DNA of 64,000 nucleotides from Astrothelium macrocarpum (Eukaryota > Ascomycota > Dothideomycetes > Trypetheliales > Trypetheliaceae): positions 1-64,000 of the forward strand of contig JAGEMR010000067.1 in assembly GCA_021030915.1 (NCBI GenBank), given 5' to 3'. Position numbers and translations under genes: made by a program. Below, piece by piece: positions 24,977 through 37,031 of the stretch (its first letter is position 1; every line of letters starts with the position of its first letter). The notes beneath the pieces were generated by a model. The model saw only the letters and a program-made list of their open reading frames with translations, was not told where the DNA came from and did no database searches.

Positions 24977-27900
24977 ATGTCCTCCACAAAGATTGCACAA
25001 CAAAATCGGATGGAGCATGATGCTCGACGAACTGCAGACCTTGTGCCTCACGTACTTGACTATCTTGCCGAGACCCAACCTAACGGTCTCTTTGCTGAAT
25101 ATCCGCTTTCACCACTGACTTACGAGGATGGCTATCACAAAGTTACCTATGCAGCATTTGCAAATGCCGTAAACGGGCTTGCGCATTGGATTCGGGATGC
25201 GCTTGGACAGCCAAAGACTGAGTATGAAGTCCTTACATACATGGGTCCCAACGACCTGCGATATCCTGCTCTTGTACTTGCTGCAGTCAAAGCGGGATAT
25301 ATTGTAAGGGAAATGAACTCTTGGACCAAACGGACTAAATGCTGAAATGCAATAGCTCTTTCTTACGTCTCCGCGTAATAGCATACCAGCGCATCTCAAA
25401 CTCTTGGAGGGGTTGGCTTGCAAGACACTGCTGGCTCCTTCACCGCCGCCTCCTCAAGTACAGGCTGTGGCAGATGCTAGTGCCACCATTCATCTTGCCA
25501 ATGTTCCTAGTGTCAACGATCTGCTGGAGAATAGATACACGCATTTCCCATACCATAAAACTTTCGCCGAGGAACAGGATAAGCCAATGTTTGTTGCGTA
25601 TGTTTTAACCCTCCAGCTTGTCATTCAGTATGCTAACATGTGCAGTCATACTTCTGGCTCCACAGGCTTCCCAAAGCCCCTCTTTTACAGACATTCGACA
25701 GCGGTCACAAACACGAAGTTGATGTCTCTCGAGCCTCCTGAGGGATATGAAAGCGTCCAACGCAAGTTCGAGGGGAAGAGGATGTTCATGACCTTCCCAC
25801 CTTTCCATGTAGGCAACTCAGTTTTTTTTTTCCTTCTGACTACTTCCCGAAGATCTTGCTAATAACCGCGAGCATAGGCTGCTTATCTAGTAGTCAGCTT
25901 ATTCAACTGTCTCCCCTTGGGTACCGTGTTTCTATCGCCAATCGCTGGAGCGATACCTTCCGCGGAGGGCCTCGTTGAAGGACTCAAGAAATCTCCGGCA
26001 GATGTCGCCTTCATCGTCCCCTCGATAGTACTAGAGTTAGCACAGAATCCGGAGATGCTAGACTATGTTGCCAAAAACGTCGACTTCGTTATGTACTGTG
26101 GTGGCGACCTTCCTCAGCATATTGGGGACAAGGTGGCTTCCAAGGTGAGACTTGTCAATCAATATGGTGCATCGGAGCTCGGTGTCTGCGCTTTGATCGA
26201 ATCTAAAGAAGATTACGATCCAAAGGATTGGAAGTATATTCAGTTTCATCCGCATGATGGGCATGAATTTCGCCACTCAGTCGGAGATGTGTATGAGTAC
26301 ACTATGGTTTATGATGAGAAGTATAAGACTCAACAGCCGACCTTCACAATTTTTCCTGGCACCACGGAATATGCGAGTCGCGATTTGTTCGTCCAGCATC
26401 CCACCAAGCCAGATCTTTGGAGCTGGAAAGCTAGAGCTGATGATATTATCGTCTTTCTAAACGGTGAAAAGACTAACCCTGTATCTATGGAGCAGCACAT
26501 AATGGCCCGCAATTCCCATGTGACTGCAGCGCTTGTTATTGGTGCGCAGAGGTTTCAAGCCGCTCTCTTGATTGAGATCAATCTAAGTAAGGAAAGCCTG
26601 TCTGTGCAACAGCGAGCAGCGGCTCTTGAGCAACTTTGGCCGAGTATTGAAGAAGCCAACCGCGAATGCCCCGCTCATGCGAAAGTCGCTAAGACGCATG
26701 TTCTGTTCTCAAGTCCGGAAAGGCCCGTACTTCGTGCCGGTAAAGGAACTATCCAGAGAGCTGCTACATTGAGCCAATTCGAGTCGGAAATTGAAAAGCT
26801 TTATACAGACGCAGATAAAGTTGCTATACAATCGGAGACTGACTCTTCTCAGGCGGCTGTGAGCCTCCACGAGCCGCAGGCCGTGTCTAAGTTCATTCGA
26901 AAGGTCGTTGCTCCTGTGATGGACCGTGAAATCGATGGAGACACTCAGTCTTTCTACGAACTCGGAATGGATTCTTTACAGGCTCTTCTGGTCGTTCGGT
27001 CGCTGAGGCAGACCTTGAGATTACCTACTATTGCTCTCAGCACCATATACAATTATCCGACTATCGAAGGACTTACTGGAGAGATCATACGACTGTCGAA
27101 AGATCAAGGACAGTCGAAGCAGCTCGAAGCAAACAATTTATTAGAAAAGAGAGCGACTTTGCTCAAAGATTTCAAGAGTCATATCGAACGAGTCCCAAAA
27201 GCTTCCACATCCGCTGGGACGTCAAGCGGAGGCCAAAACGTATTGTTGACTGGCTCGACCGGCGCCTTGGGTTCATTCATTCTCTCGAGACTCCTTACGG
27301 ACTCAAAAGTACAGCATATCTGGTGTCTCAATCGCGGCCCTGAGTCGGCAGCTCTACAACTCAAACGTAATGAGACTCGCGGTCTCCCGACATTATTTCC
27401 AGAAGACAAGGTAACTTTTTTGACCGTGAATCTCACTGCTCCTTGTTTTGGGCTCTCTGAAGCGACATACAATAAACTTCTCTCTACAGCAACTCTAATC
27501 CTTCATTCGGCTTGGACCGTTAACTTCAACCTGCCACTGAGCGCGTTCCAGCCTTCCTTGGAAGGGTTAGTCAAATTAATCGAGTTTGCAGCTGCTACCA
27601 GTCAAGGCGCTCATCTCCACTTTATATCGTCCATCAGCTCTGTAATGTTTTCGAATAGCTTCGATTCATCCAAGGGCTCATTGCCTGTGCCGGAGCGAGT
27701 CTTTTCATCCCCTCCCGAGCCTTTACCTAACGGCTACGCAGAGTCCAAGCATATCGCTGAGCTGCTCCTCGAGTTCAGCCACTCAAAAAAAGCCTTGCCC
27801 GTCTCTTTTTCCCGCGTCGGTCAAGTCGCAGGCGCAGCCGATATTCCCAGTTTCTGGAATCCCGCAGAATGGTTTCCGAGCTTGGTCTTCAGCTCTGCGC

Positions 27901-28478
27901 ATCTGAACGCTCTACCCATCACCCTTGGTCAGATGGACCGCATTGACTGGTTCCCCATTGACCATCTCGCCGATGTTCTTGTTGAGATCACTCTTGCGGA
28001 GGCCACCAGCTCGAGGGCAGCTGCGAATGGAACTCTCACCAATGGTGCTATCCATGATGGAGTGCGCGTCTTCCATCTCGTCTACCCTAACCATGTCGCC
28101 TGGCCTTCGATCCTAACCACACTAGCTGCAGAACTCGAGCGCCACACTGAGAAGGCCGTGACGGTGACCGCACCCAACGAGTGGATTCGGTTGATCCGTA
28201 AGGACATGGAGGCCAACATCGGCCCAGGAACGGATAACAAAGCGGTGCTCACGGACGAGGAGTTAGTCGCTCGACTAAGGCATAACCCAGCTGCAAAGCT
28301 GTTGGATTTCTACGAAAGTGTCATGAACGATAAGGCCAAGGCTATGCAGGGCATTATCTTGGATGTCCACGAGACGATGAAGTGCAGTGCGAAGATGCAG
28401 CGTCTGGGGAAGTTCAACGACGCTTGGATAACGAAGTGGGTAAACGAATGGATGGCAGTGCAACCGAGCACTACGTAA
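24977..28478 (+). CDS. NRPS-like adenylation-thiolation-reductase (carboxylic acid reductase type)
   Basis: Four exons (24977-25303, 25356-25597, 25646-25808, 25878-28478) give 1110 aa in frame. The A domain (about 20-560) has the P-loop HTSGSTGFPK (191-200, split by the second intron at its start), NQYGASE (337-343), RADDII (430 onward) and the catalytic lysine in AGKGTIQ (Lys533). The carrier domain has GMDSLQ (Ser610). The C-terminal reductase (about 695-1110) has the NADPH motif TGSTGALG (702-709) and YAESK (Tyr864, Lys868). There is no condensation domain. Fungal A-T-R enzymes activate a carboxylic acid as the adenylate, load it as a thioester and release it as the aldehyde; the Aspergillus terreus homologue ATEG_03630 does so with a PKS-made aryl acid. 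Here the likely substrate is the aromatic acid made by the neighbouring NR-PKS (inference). The ATG has a good context (caacgccATG). Confidence 0.9.
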
Positions 28479-28922
28479 ATCTTCTTACTATGTGCCAATG
28501 TTCATGACGGCATCGACTCTGGCTGTGTTCGATATAGTCCAAGCGGAGTAAATTTGCGCGAGGAAAACCCGAGTAGTATGTCATACGGTTGGGAGGCCTT
28601 GAGGAGCGCTTCAGTCCTCTCTCTCCTTGACTTTCATCCGGTATCTGACATGTGCAATCGGCATCGGGGCTCTTCTTCTCTCAGTCTTATTCGCTCCAAT
28701 CGTCCTTCCCTAAGTCTGTCTCCTTCGATCTCCTTTCATCCCGGCCTTTCATCCTTCACGCAAGTCTTTACGGCCTTCTGCGATCTTATTAGACTTTCGA
28801 AGAAGTTGGAAAGCTATCATGCGGTGTGTTCTTCCATTTAGGAACGCAGTGATGCTGCATCCTCGATATTCTTCGAGGCTAGCGCCAGTTAAATGGGTGA
28901 ATGGTCTTTTCGGTGAACGTCT
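28479..28922. other. Intergenic between convergent genes
   Basis: About 440 bases between the A-T-R stop and the end of the HET gene on the other strand. CT-rich (tctctctcc, cctttcatcc). No gene is seen. This marks the likely right border of the polyketide cluster. Confidence 0.5.
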
Positions 28923-30749
28923 TTATCGCACTCCCAATGATGACCCAAGGCATACTTCCTGTCCTTGTAGCCAATTCCCCATGAGTTGTACTAAGCACTC
29001 CCAGCTGTACAGCCAACCATCCTCAATCAACGCAGCAATCGAATACGCGGCTCCGTCTATCGATTTGTCGTCCGGGTCGTCGAAATTAAGATCAAGAGAG
29101 TAATTATCGTCGTCTCTCTGCATGTGCACCATATTAGGCCCCGCTTGCGTCCACTCTACCTCTGCACAGTACGCTTTTATTCTCAGTCTTGCAGAAACAA
29201 CCTGATCCACAGGACTGATCTCGTCGGTTGCAGTCACGGTATACGCCTCTGCATCTGCCAGCGAAGTCCTCCAATGTCCGTCTATAGACGTATGATGATC
29301 TATGAATAAGGGCCCATCCATGGGCGCCAAGCTCCAACTCAGAGTCTGATTTTGCCGCTTGCCTTTTTCTGACGTTGCCTGATTAAAAATCCTTCGCGAC
29401 ACCCTTTTGGCTCGTCTTTCGGAACCCAATGGAGGACGTGTCTGCCAATTCAGACTACGCGGAATAGTCTTCCAGAAATGACCCGCGATGTACACGTCTT
29501 TCATCATCCTCTCCATCCGTGTTGCAATGGCAGACAGCGCCGCAAGTTTGTATGTCTCAGGAAACGTAAGCTCGCGGCGGGTATAATCTTCCAGCACGCG
29601 GCACCAAAATAACTCAAGTATCCCGCGATCTGATGTATCTGGAATGGTCTTGTCTGTAAGTTGAAGTACTTCTGAGAATTGTGCGAGGCCGCACGGGAAA
29701 GATTCGCATGCATTCGGACACTGGGTGCAATCCCAGAAGAGTTCTCCGTAGCCAAAGCTCAAGACGCGCGGAGAAAGAAGTCGTTCTTGCAAAGCCCACG
29801 CGCGGGATCCAAGTGGCTGGTGGTAGAGCGCTTCACGATAGTAATCATAATGGATGACCGCACAAGTGTGCTTTGTGAAATCAGAGTCCGTCATTTCAAC
29901 TTCAAACGGCGACGGTCTTTCAGATGTACGCTTGTCGAGGCAGCTTGCATTTGGGTGTGCAATTGCGGAGATAGAAATATTGACGATGCAGTTGGAGTAC
30001 ACGTCTTGCATTCTTGTACACTGAAAGCGCCAGTCTTCAGTGGCGCCTGGACCAGGTTGGATGATGCAAAGAGCATCAATCCAGAGATAATGAATAGAAA
30101 GGGTTTTGATAAAACAGATCACCTCTTGGAAAGCAATGGGGAGATTAGAGTAGGGAATGCCTTTCTGGAACTTTGGAAGGCTTGAAGCTGCCAGACGAAG
30201 GAAAGTCGGATTTGAGCCCCAGCAGTAGCTTAAAGCTACATAAGGACCTAGAAGTCTCTTTTCCGCTGTTAAAATATTACGGAATGTGGATTCATCAAGT
30301 TCCAGTAGACGTGTAGGATAGAAACTTGGTTGCGTATTTTTCTGGCATTGCACATGCCCGTTCAGGCAATCATTCATCCATCTTCAAGCATTTAGAGTAA
30401 TGTCTTCTAATAGGGGTTTTAAGGTTCTGTTCCTCATATTAAAGTTCGTGGGGTTTTCCAAGATTGGCATCACTATAAAAGTCCTGCGCAGATCAATTTC
30501 TTTTCCGCCTCTGATCATTGGCATGTCGATAATGATCTGCGTGTATGTTCCGCACTTGTAGACACGATACGTGTATTGCTCTTTCATACAGTTCTCAAGA
30601 GTATCCGGGTTTCTAAAGACATAATGCAACAATGGCTTACATATAGAGCAGCCATCTGCTGCGGCTTTAGTGAAGGAAGCGAGATCCATATGGTGTTTGC
30701 CCTTGCCAAAGCAGACTCGGAACATAGGCATGCAAATTCTACATAGCAT
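28923..30749 (-). pseudogene. HET-domain gene interrupted by one in-frame TGA
   Basis: One reading frame on the minus strand runs from ATG 30749 to TAA 28923 with a single stop, TGA at 30386-30384. Both halves are in the same phase: ...EDITLNA, stop, RWMNDCLNGH.... The upstream 121 residues carry the Cys-rich N-terminus typical of this family (CRICMP, GCSICKP) and a YTYRVYK strand. The downstream part carries the HET core, GPYVALSYCWG and YLWIDALCIIQ, then the helical C-terminal half. No GT donor in a usable phase lies between the last conserved residues and the TGA, so an intron does not rescue it. CGA to TGA, a C-to-T change at CpG, would explain the stop. HET proteins act in heterokaryon incompatibility and cell death. 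The allele may be null, or start at the internal ATG 30377 and yield a 484-residue protein that keeps the HET core. Confidence 0.8.
30384..30386 (-). other. Premature stop codon in HET gene
   Basis: TGA in frame with the conserved sequence on both sides. The next codons read AGA TGG ATG. The lone defect in an otherwise clean frame of about 600 codons suggests a recent event or a sequencing error. Confidence 0.75.
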
Positions 30750-31189
30750 CGCGAATGTACAGATGCTTCGGTGAAGAGCTGGACTGCTTGAAGAGTCGTA
30801 AAGTTGTACGACTCGATGTTATTGGATGGAAGAAGGTTCGAAGTTCCACCCAAAGACCTTGGAAAGCTTGATTGGACAAAATACCGCTGGTCAGGCAGGA
30901 TGACTCACTACAATGACAAGGTTCGGCATTGAGATTACCGGGAGAGGCAAAGACGAGTTGTAAGTTAGAATTAAGTTGAATTGAAGCGGGAAGTGCTAAG
31001 AATATCGCGTAATTAGAGGCCAGACTGAGGCTGGCGGAACTTGGAGCGCTTCATGGTCTCGAACCTCCGATCTGGTCTCGTTCTATAGCTGCTCAAAATC
31101 AGACGCATGAGTACCAAACTTGCATTACAAAGCTCACGGTTACAAAGATAATACAAATTGTGCTCAGATCCGCTTTTACGAGGGATTGG
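30750..31189. other. Intergenic between HET and patatin genes
   Basis: About 440 bases; both neighbours read on the minus strand. It should hold the HET-gene promoter and the patatin 3' end. Nothing else is recognised. Confidence 0.5.
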
Positions 31190-33027
31190 CTATACATCAG
31201 AAGCTCCTCGACGTTCCTGATACTGCCATGAGCGTGACGAGTTCTCGATGTTCATCGTCGCATCCTTTCCTTGATAGAGATCGTCGTGTGAGGGGTTCTC
31301 ACGGACATGCGCCATGAACATATCTCGATCTATGAAGGGCGGCACGTCATTACAATCATCTCCTAGACATTTGAACTGCATCCCAGTCGCAAAATGCTCC
31401 CACCTCCCATCATCGGCTGTTCGTGATCTTCTCCGTTCAACTAGCTTCTCGGCGCATCTCCGAAAATCCTCTTGGACCCCAGGCGAGCTTCCATACCAAC
31501 TGTAAAAGCTGTCTTTGATCTTTTGCAAAGTTATTGATCCCGGCTTCGTATTTTTTTTAAGTTTTGTGAAGGGCCCACGTGGTTGCCAGTCGTCCAGGTC
31601 CATCTTCAAATCATAAGCGTTGTTGAGCCGAAAATAGGAATGTTCTGGAAGATCTTGCTTGACTCCCTCGTGAATCTTTTCTGGGTCAGAAGCTTCTCCA
31701 AAAATCGATCTGAGTTTCCTTTTCATGCGAATCTTTGTGTGGGCCTCACCACGGGCTGTGCCGACACTGACAACTATACCAACACTATTTTTCCCATGAA
31801 TCTTTCTAATCTGTTTGATAATTTTCTGAGTGGGATTGTTGTTACCTCCTAGACCTCCATCTTTATACACAATTTTCTGTTCTCCAGATGTCACTGGATC
31901 AAAATAAAAGGGAGCCGCCGTTGCAGCTCGAGCGACTTTCCAGATAGGCCACGTATCGCCATGTTCTACAACTGGTTCAGCAGGATTACCCGCGTCCTCC
32001 TTGCTTTCTTTGGTGCTGTCATATGAAGTGATGCAAATTTCTTTGCCAATGGTTCCGGCATTGGCTGGATCAGTTCTCACTGCGAGGACACAACTATGAG
32101 CAAGTCAGAACTCGGAGACAAATGACAAGACTTCTCACAGCCGTACACACGGCGTTGATAAGTGTAGCAAGAAGGCTAATGCGCAAATAGATTACAATAA
32201 GAGAGCTGGTTGCACTTACCTCCCGCATAGACCCCTTCGCTTGGAATGCATCAGTGGCTCACTATCGATAGATCTAGATTGTTCTTCGCGCCTATTGGCA
32301 ACGTCTTCGAAAACTTTTTTCAAAATCGCACTGTTGTATTTAGTCTGACGAAGATACGGGACAAAAAACCAAGAAGATTCATTGAAGAAATTCGGTTTTC
32401 CGAAAACCTTCCCAGCAAGAGTTTCGTATTCGTGTAGACAGTCCGCCACAGACATACGAAGTCTCCCTAGCATGATCGCAATGAGTCTGGCAGGCAGTCA
32501 GCACACTTACTTTACATGATGTTCCTAAACCTACGCTCCTGTACTTGAACCACAAATGACGTCAAAATAGTGACACGGGAGATATTTGCGACTTGCTTTC
32601 CACGTCTTGGCATCGTTCTCGCGTTCTCTATTCGGGGCCTTGTTGAGAAACGGGCCCAGTGAAACGTTAGGTGGGAACTTCTTCGGTGAAAAGCTGCTGT
32701 GGTCTGCAGGATCTTTATCACTGCACAGGTTTCTTTCTTCTCGCTGAATGCATCCCATCAGCGTATCGAGAGCTAGTAAGCTCCAAATACCTCGTATTCC
32801 ACCTCCGTCTATTGGAAAAAGTTAGATACCGCCACCACGAGTGCTTCGAGATCGACAATAAACGTACCGAGGCTCAAAATATTACATTCTTTCCATACGG
32901 TGGGGATTTTCCGGTTTTCATATTGATCAAATGTCTCTCGACGAAGAATTGCAGCATTGGCAGTGGAATGTTCCGGATTTGGGTTTGACGGCCCTGCGCT
33001 GGGAGAAACAGTGTTCATAGATTCCAT
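31190..33027 (-). CDS. Patatin-like phospholipase
   Basis: Four exons on the minus strand (33027-32868, 32808-32535, 32486-32220, 32093-31190) give 534 aa in frame. The patatin fold signatures are all present. The oxyanion loop DGGGIRG is rebuilt across the first intron (about residue 54). The nucleophile elbow is GSSTG (about residue 141), at the second intron. The catalytic Asp is in KDGGLGGNNP. The residues between the elbow and the Asp contain the expected FDP region (APFYFDPV). The tail of about 180 residues is polar and has no repeats or NB-ARC motif, so this is a stand-alone lipase rather than an NLR. Family members hydrolyse acyl esters of phospholipids. In fungi the domain is also an effector of nonself-recognition proteins, and here the gene lies beside a HET-domain gene. 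The third intron (126 bases) is longer than the others and might hide a small exon. Confidence 0.88.
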
Positions 33028-35734
33028 ATCAAATCATTATCCATGGACAGTATTCTTAATCATTTCATGATCCATTTGCGATAAAAGTCTTTCCATGAAC
33101 TGCACCTTAATGGTAGCGAGAGAATTGTATTACAGGGGTAAAAAATGCTATATACAGATTCGAATATGCTGAAGCTGAACATTTTGGTAAATAGAGATTG
33201 GTACATTCGGCACCTCGTATAGAGCGGTGAACGCAAATGGTTTTAGCCTGTAAGGCATCCAGGCGTTATCATGTATCATTCGCCTGGAACGAGCAGTAAC
33301 GGAGCCTCAGAGAAGCCTAAAAACCTGCGGCCTTGAGCAAAAGGAAGAGAAAGGATATTAAAAGAAATGTTAAAAAAAAAAAACTGAAAGCAGAGGAGAA
33401 CATGCGAGGAGGCCTATGAAGGGGGTCAGAGTGAATTTTCCATCGGCTGTATGCCTTGAAAGGGCAACTCGTTATACTATAATAAAGCATTGGCTGGGTT
33501 GCTTGCATTCAGCTAATTCCATGGCTATTTGTGGCTTATATGTACTTAAGAACACATTGCCTGACTTTTCAAAATTCGAAGTCCCGGCACTTAAGCGCTA
33601 CTTGGATGTTGGCCAGGACGTGAGAGCAAGCTCTTCATGACTGGGTCTCTCAAAAAAGAAAAAAAGCTCACTGAAATTGAGAAGTAAGAAGAAGGAGATC
33701 ATGAGATCGAATGCGAAGCCACAGTCGAATAACGGCTGGACATTTGTCCAATCAATGACAGCAACTCATGGAGGGACGGAAGGGGAATCAGATAGGTATT
33801 TGCTTTTGCGAGAACCTTTGGCGATCTTTTCCTCTTTTAAGATTTCTTGCACGACGGCTTGCAAGTGGCTGAATTTGGAGATCTAATAGAAGTCAGCCAA
33901 GGCGTGCACGCAAGACATCTTTGTGAGGCTCAATTCTACTCACCTGCTGAATGATAGGACGCTGGCTGAAATCTGCGCCTCGTCACCGCTAATTCGGTTA
34001 TATTTTCGGCCGCTCTAAGCGTTGTAATCGCGACAAACATAGCCTGCGCACAATTGAGGATACTACCAATGTTATATCCTTTGCAACTCCAAGCGCCATA
34101 GATTTACGAGTTGGTACATTATTGGTCATTCTTGCTGAACATTTGCATGGCTACGAAATCTCTATTCTCCAGGTTCCAAATCGCTGGTTTCGGGTTCAAA
34201 AGAAACCTATTACGTAATTAATTTGGCTATACCTGCATATCGTCATGGCTATTGTGTAGACCGCCTAGATCCAGCGCCAACGCCGGCCAGTGGTGTCGAA
34301 GAACACGATCGTTTGCATAACGGGCGGAAAAAAGGCAGCTGCCTTATAGCCTCTCTTTGCTTTGTGGGTTTAAGACCTTCTAACACGGGCTATGGTCAGA
34401 CGCACAATGCAGCAGATCCACAAACCGTGTTGGTACTTCCGCCTTGCCGGACAAAGCAAAACGTGTAATTCATATGGCATCGTCGCCAGGGGAGCTTAGC
34501 AGTCTTCATCATATCCGATAATTTGTCCTTTCGTATTTGTCTTAAAGTCACATTCTTCTCGGTCTGTTTCAAATTCAGACCGTATGGATCACAGTACATG
34601 CAGGATCACGCAAAGCTCTGTTGAGCCTGGGAATGAAGTTGCGACCAGCCATTTTCTTCCGTCACGCGGTAGAACTCACTCTCCTCCTTGGAAAACACGA
34701 TGTTTCGTCTATGATTGTGCCAATGTCAAGTTAGAGGTTCTCGGAAAGGAGGAGATAAAAGGTTTGAGCGATTCAGTCTTGCTCTTCGAACTGTACTGAC
34801 CTTGACAACGTTAGAAAAAGAGCGTTATCAAGAGATACCATTGAGACTGTGGCAAAAACATGTCACGCTCTTCGTCAGGCCAGATGCTGATGACGGGAAC
34901 GCCGAAACAGAAAAGACCATGCTGGAGACCGAAGAACAGACGGAAGGGGACCCAAATCGTATACATTTCGCCACTCTCAATTTGAAGGGTGCCAGCTGTG
35001 TCGATAGGCTTCAGATGATGTTTGGTAGATTAAGAACGCTTTATGTGTGCAATATCGGCACATGGCACGAGACCGAATATTGCAGCTCTCATGCACCTTC
35101 CAGAGCTGAATAAATTTTATGCAACCACATCCTCAAGAACCAGTCTTGACCGGTCCTGGTAGAAAGAAAAGTACCCGCGTTTGCGGCTTCAGATAATTGA
35201 TGAGCCAACGAGAACACACTCTGTAGTCTTAGAAAATCCAATACCACACGGTAATATCTGATTCTGGGTTTGAGAACTACCCGAGACAGTAGATATGATG
35301 TTGGCCGAATTCACTTGCCCTCAGCTTTGGCGAGCGGGGATAGACTCTTCGAAATCGTTTCTTATGCACCAATGAGGAACGCCTAAAGGTCGGGCCTAGA
35401 TTTCCTTGTCCACAAGAAGGATCCTTGCAAAGCAATTACCATTTAATGCGCCCGTGATAGTCTAGCCCGAGAGGGTTAGGAACCAGATGGAGAAAATGCG
35501 GTACCACCAAAAGCTCGTTCAATCTCCTAAACATTGGCTATCAGTTGAACCGACTGATTCAATACCAGCGCATCTTACCTGATACCAAGAACCGGACTTT
35601 TGGAAGTGCTTGCGCTTATGTAGTCGACTGAAACCATTTCGAAAATTCGTTGTTGGAGGGCAAGATGCGGAGTCACCAACGTGTAATCCGACACTCCCGT
35701 TTGTATCATGTCTTTCTGAGCATGATGCCTTGTT
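33028..35734. other. Gene-poor 2.7 kb spacer
   Basis: Many short frames on both strands but none with family likeness. An A/G-rich stretch with poly-A runs lies at 33340-33400 and 33650-33700. An open frame at 34715-35113 (Glu/Lys-rich) is the longest. I see no transposon ends, tRNA or repeat array. This spacer divides the accessory left part from the housekeeping block. Confidence 0.5.
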
Positions 35735-36590
35735 TCATATTCTGAACCCCTTGCTCCTGAGCAGATTAACTCCTGCCCACCCGGTATACCCAATCCATTC
35801 CATTGTGTTTCCCACCCAACTCCCTACCAACTGAACGTCCTTTAGTCGATCTGTCGCGAATTCTTCGGTATCCTTGAAATCCGTTGACTTATCCTGCGTC
35901 ATGAACACCTCACTAGCAGCATATATTGAGGCCAATGATGCACGCTTTGTATACCAGGAAGAATCGACACTAGTATCACCGGAGAGGTACCAGATCTCGT
36001 CTGCAAGCCTCGCAAGTTCTTGCAGCGAAGCAGGAACATTTGACGGCAAGGCCATGAGAGCGATGGCCTGCGCATTCGAATCCGTTAGCATCTCCTCTCT
36101 GCTATCAAACTAAAGTCTCCCTCCACCCATTCTCAAAGGAAGTATGATATGTTGCACGAGAGCGCGGACTTACCTCGCTCCACCTCCCCTGCACTCCAAC
36201 CTCGACATTCGCCCTCAATCTCTCTACGACTAGCCTCCTCACTCTTTCTCCCACTCCTAGCTCCTTTCCCTCGCCTCCCCCTGCCTCCATTCGCCCTGCC
36301 AACCTCCCTCTCTCCCTCACCAAATGAAATGCCACCATCTCAAACTCTCCTCGCGGAAACAGATTCGTGCTCGCCTCAAGATACCCGGTGTCGAGTAATC
36401 CGCGCCGAAGCGCGGTGCGCGTGAAACCGTGTGTAGGGACATGTGTGAGTGCGGCGGAAAGGATGGCAGTTTCGGAAGCAGGATATGGGGATGGTGTAGG
36501 AAAGGTAGGGGAATGGTAGGAACGGGCGGAGAAGGTGGCTGAGATGGGAGGTTTGATGGGAAGTAGGCGCAGGAGGCGCATGGGTGGCAT
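35735..36590 (-). CDS. COQ9: Ubiquinone biosynthesis protein COQ9
   Basis: Two exons on the minus strand (36590-36174, 36067-35735) give 249 aa. The N-terminus (MPPMRLLRLLPIKPP..., then ARSYHS) is basic and Ser-rich, a mitochondrial presequence. The TetR-like helical part follows (ETAILSAALTHVPTHGFTRTAL). The conserved C-terminal core has ALPSNVPASLQELARLADEIW, DTSVDSSWYTKRASLASIYAASEVFM and the end motif WVGNTMEWIGYTGWAGVNLL. COQ9 is a lipid-binding protein of the inner mitochondrial membrane that presents the precursor to COQ7 in coenzyme Q synthesis. The intron acceptor was placed at 36068, after a CTAAC branch site; this joins RWSE directly to AIALMALP as the family demands. The neighbour on the right is divergent, with 441 bases between. 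Confidence 0.92.
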
Positions 36591-37031
36591 TGTCTTCAAA
36601 TAATCTAATTGAAGACGTGTCGAAGGGTTTTTGCAGTAGAGAAGTTGAACGAGGACTTTGGCCCCCAGCCCAGGTCGTGAAGGGGGGTGAAACTTGGTTT
36701 AAGGGACGCTGTGAATGATCGAAGGGTTTTGATTATATGACAAGGGGGAAATCAGACTCGGTCCGGGAGTATTCAGACGACAGGGACTGAGCAAAGAGGC
36801 ATCAGTGCCGTAAACTAAGCTTATTCAATACCGGCACATAGTTATAGAGGATGTAATTGAGAAAGATGGATGGACGAATGTAGAAGTTTGTTATGAGACG
36901 AGATCCGTGCGCGGTAAATGCCCGCAAAAATGCCGTCATCGAACGTTAGAACTGATGGAACTATCTAAAACGCCGGCGAAGCTCAACATTAGCCGTGATG
37001 GATCTACCTGAACCAAGCGATAACTATGGGT
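36591..37031. promoter_or_regulatory. Divergent promoter region of COQ9 and the PBP-like gene
   Basis: 441 bases between the two ATGs. G-rich near the COQ9 side (ggggggtgaaac). No core element could be assigned with confidence. Confidence 0.45.

Noticed and set aside
30384..30386. Selenocysteine or programmed readthrough at the HET-gene TGA
   Set aside because: Fungi lack selenocysteine insertion, and the following AGA is not a known strong readthrough context.
34715..35113. 132-residue open frame
   Set aside because: No recognisable family, no conserved-looking segment, isolated in a gene-poor spacer.
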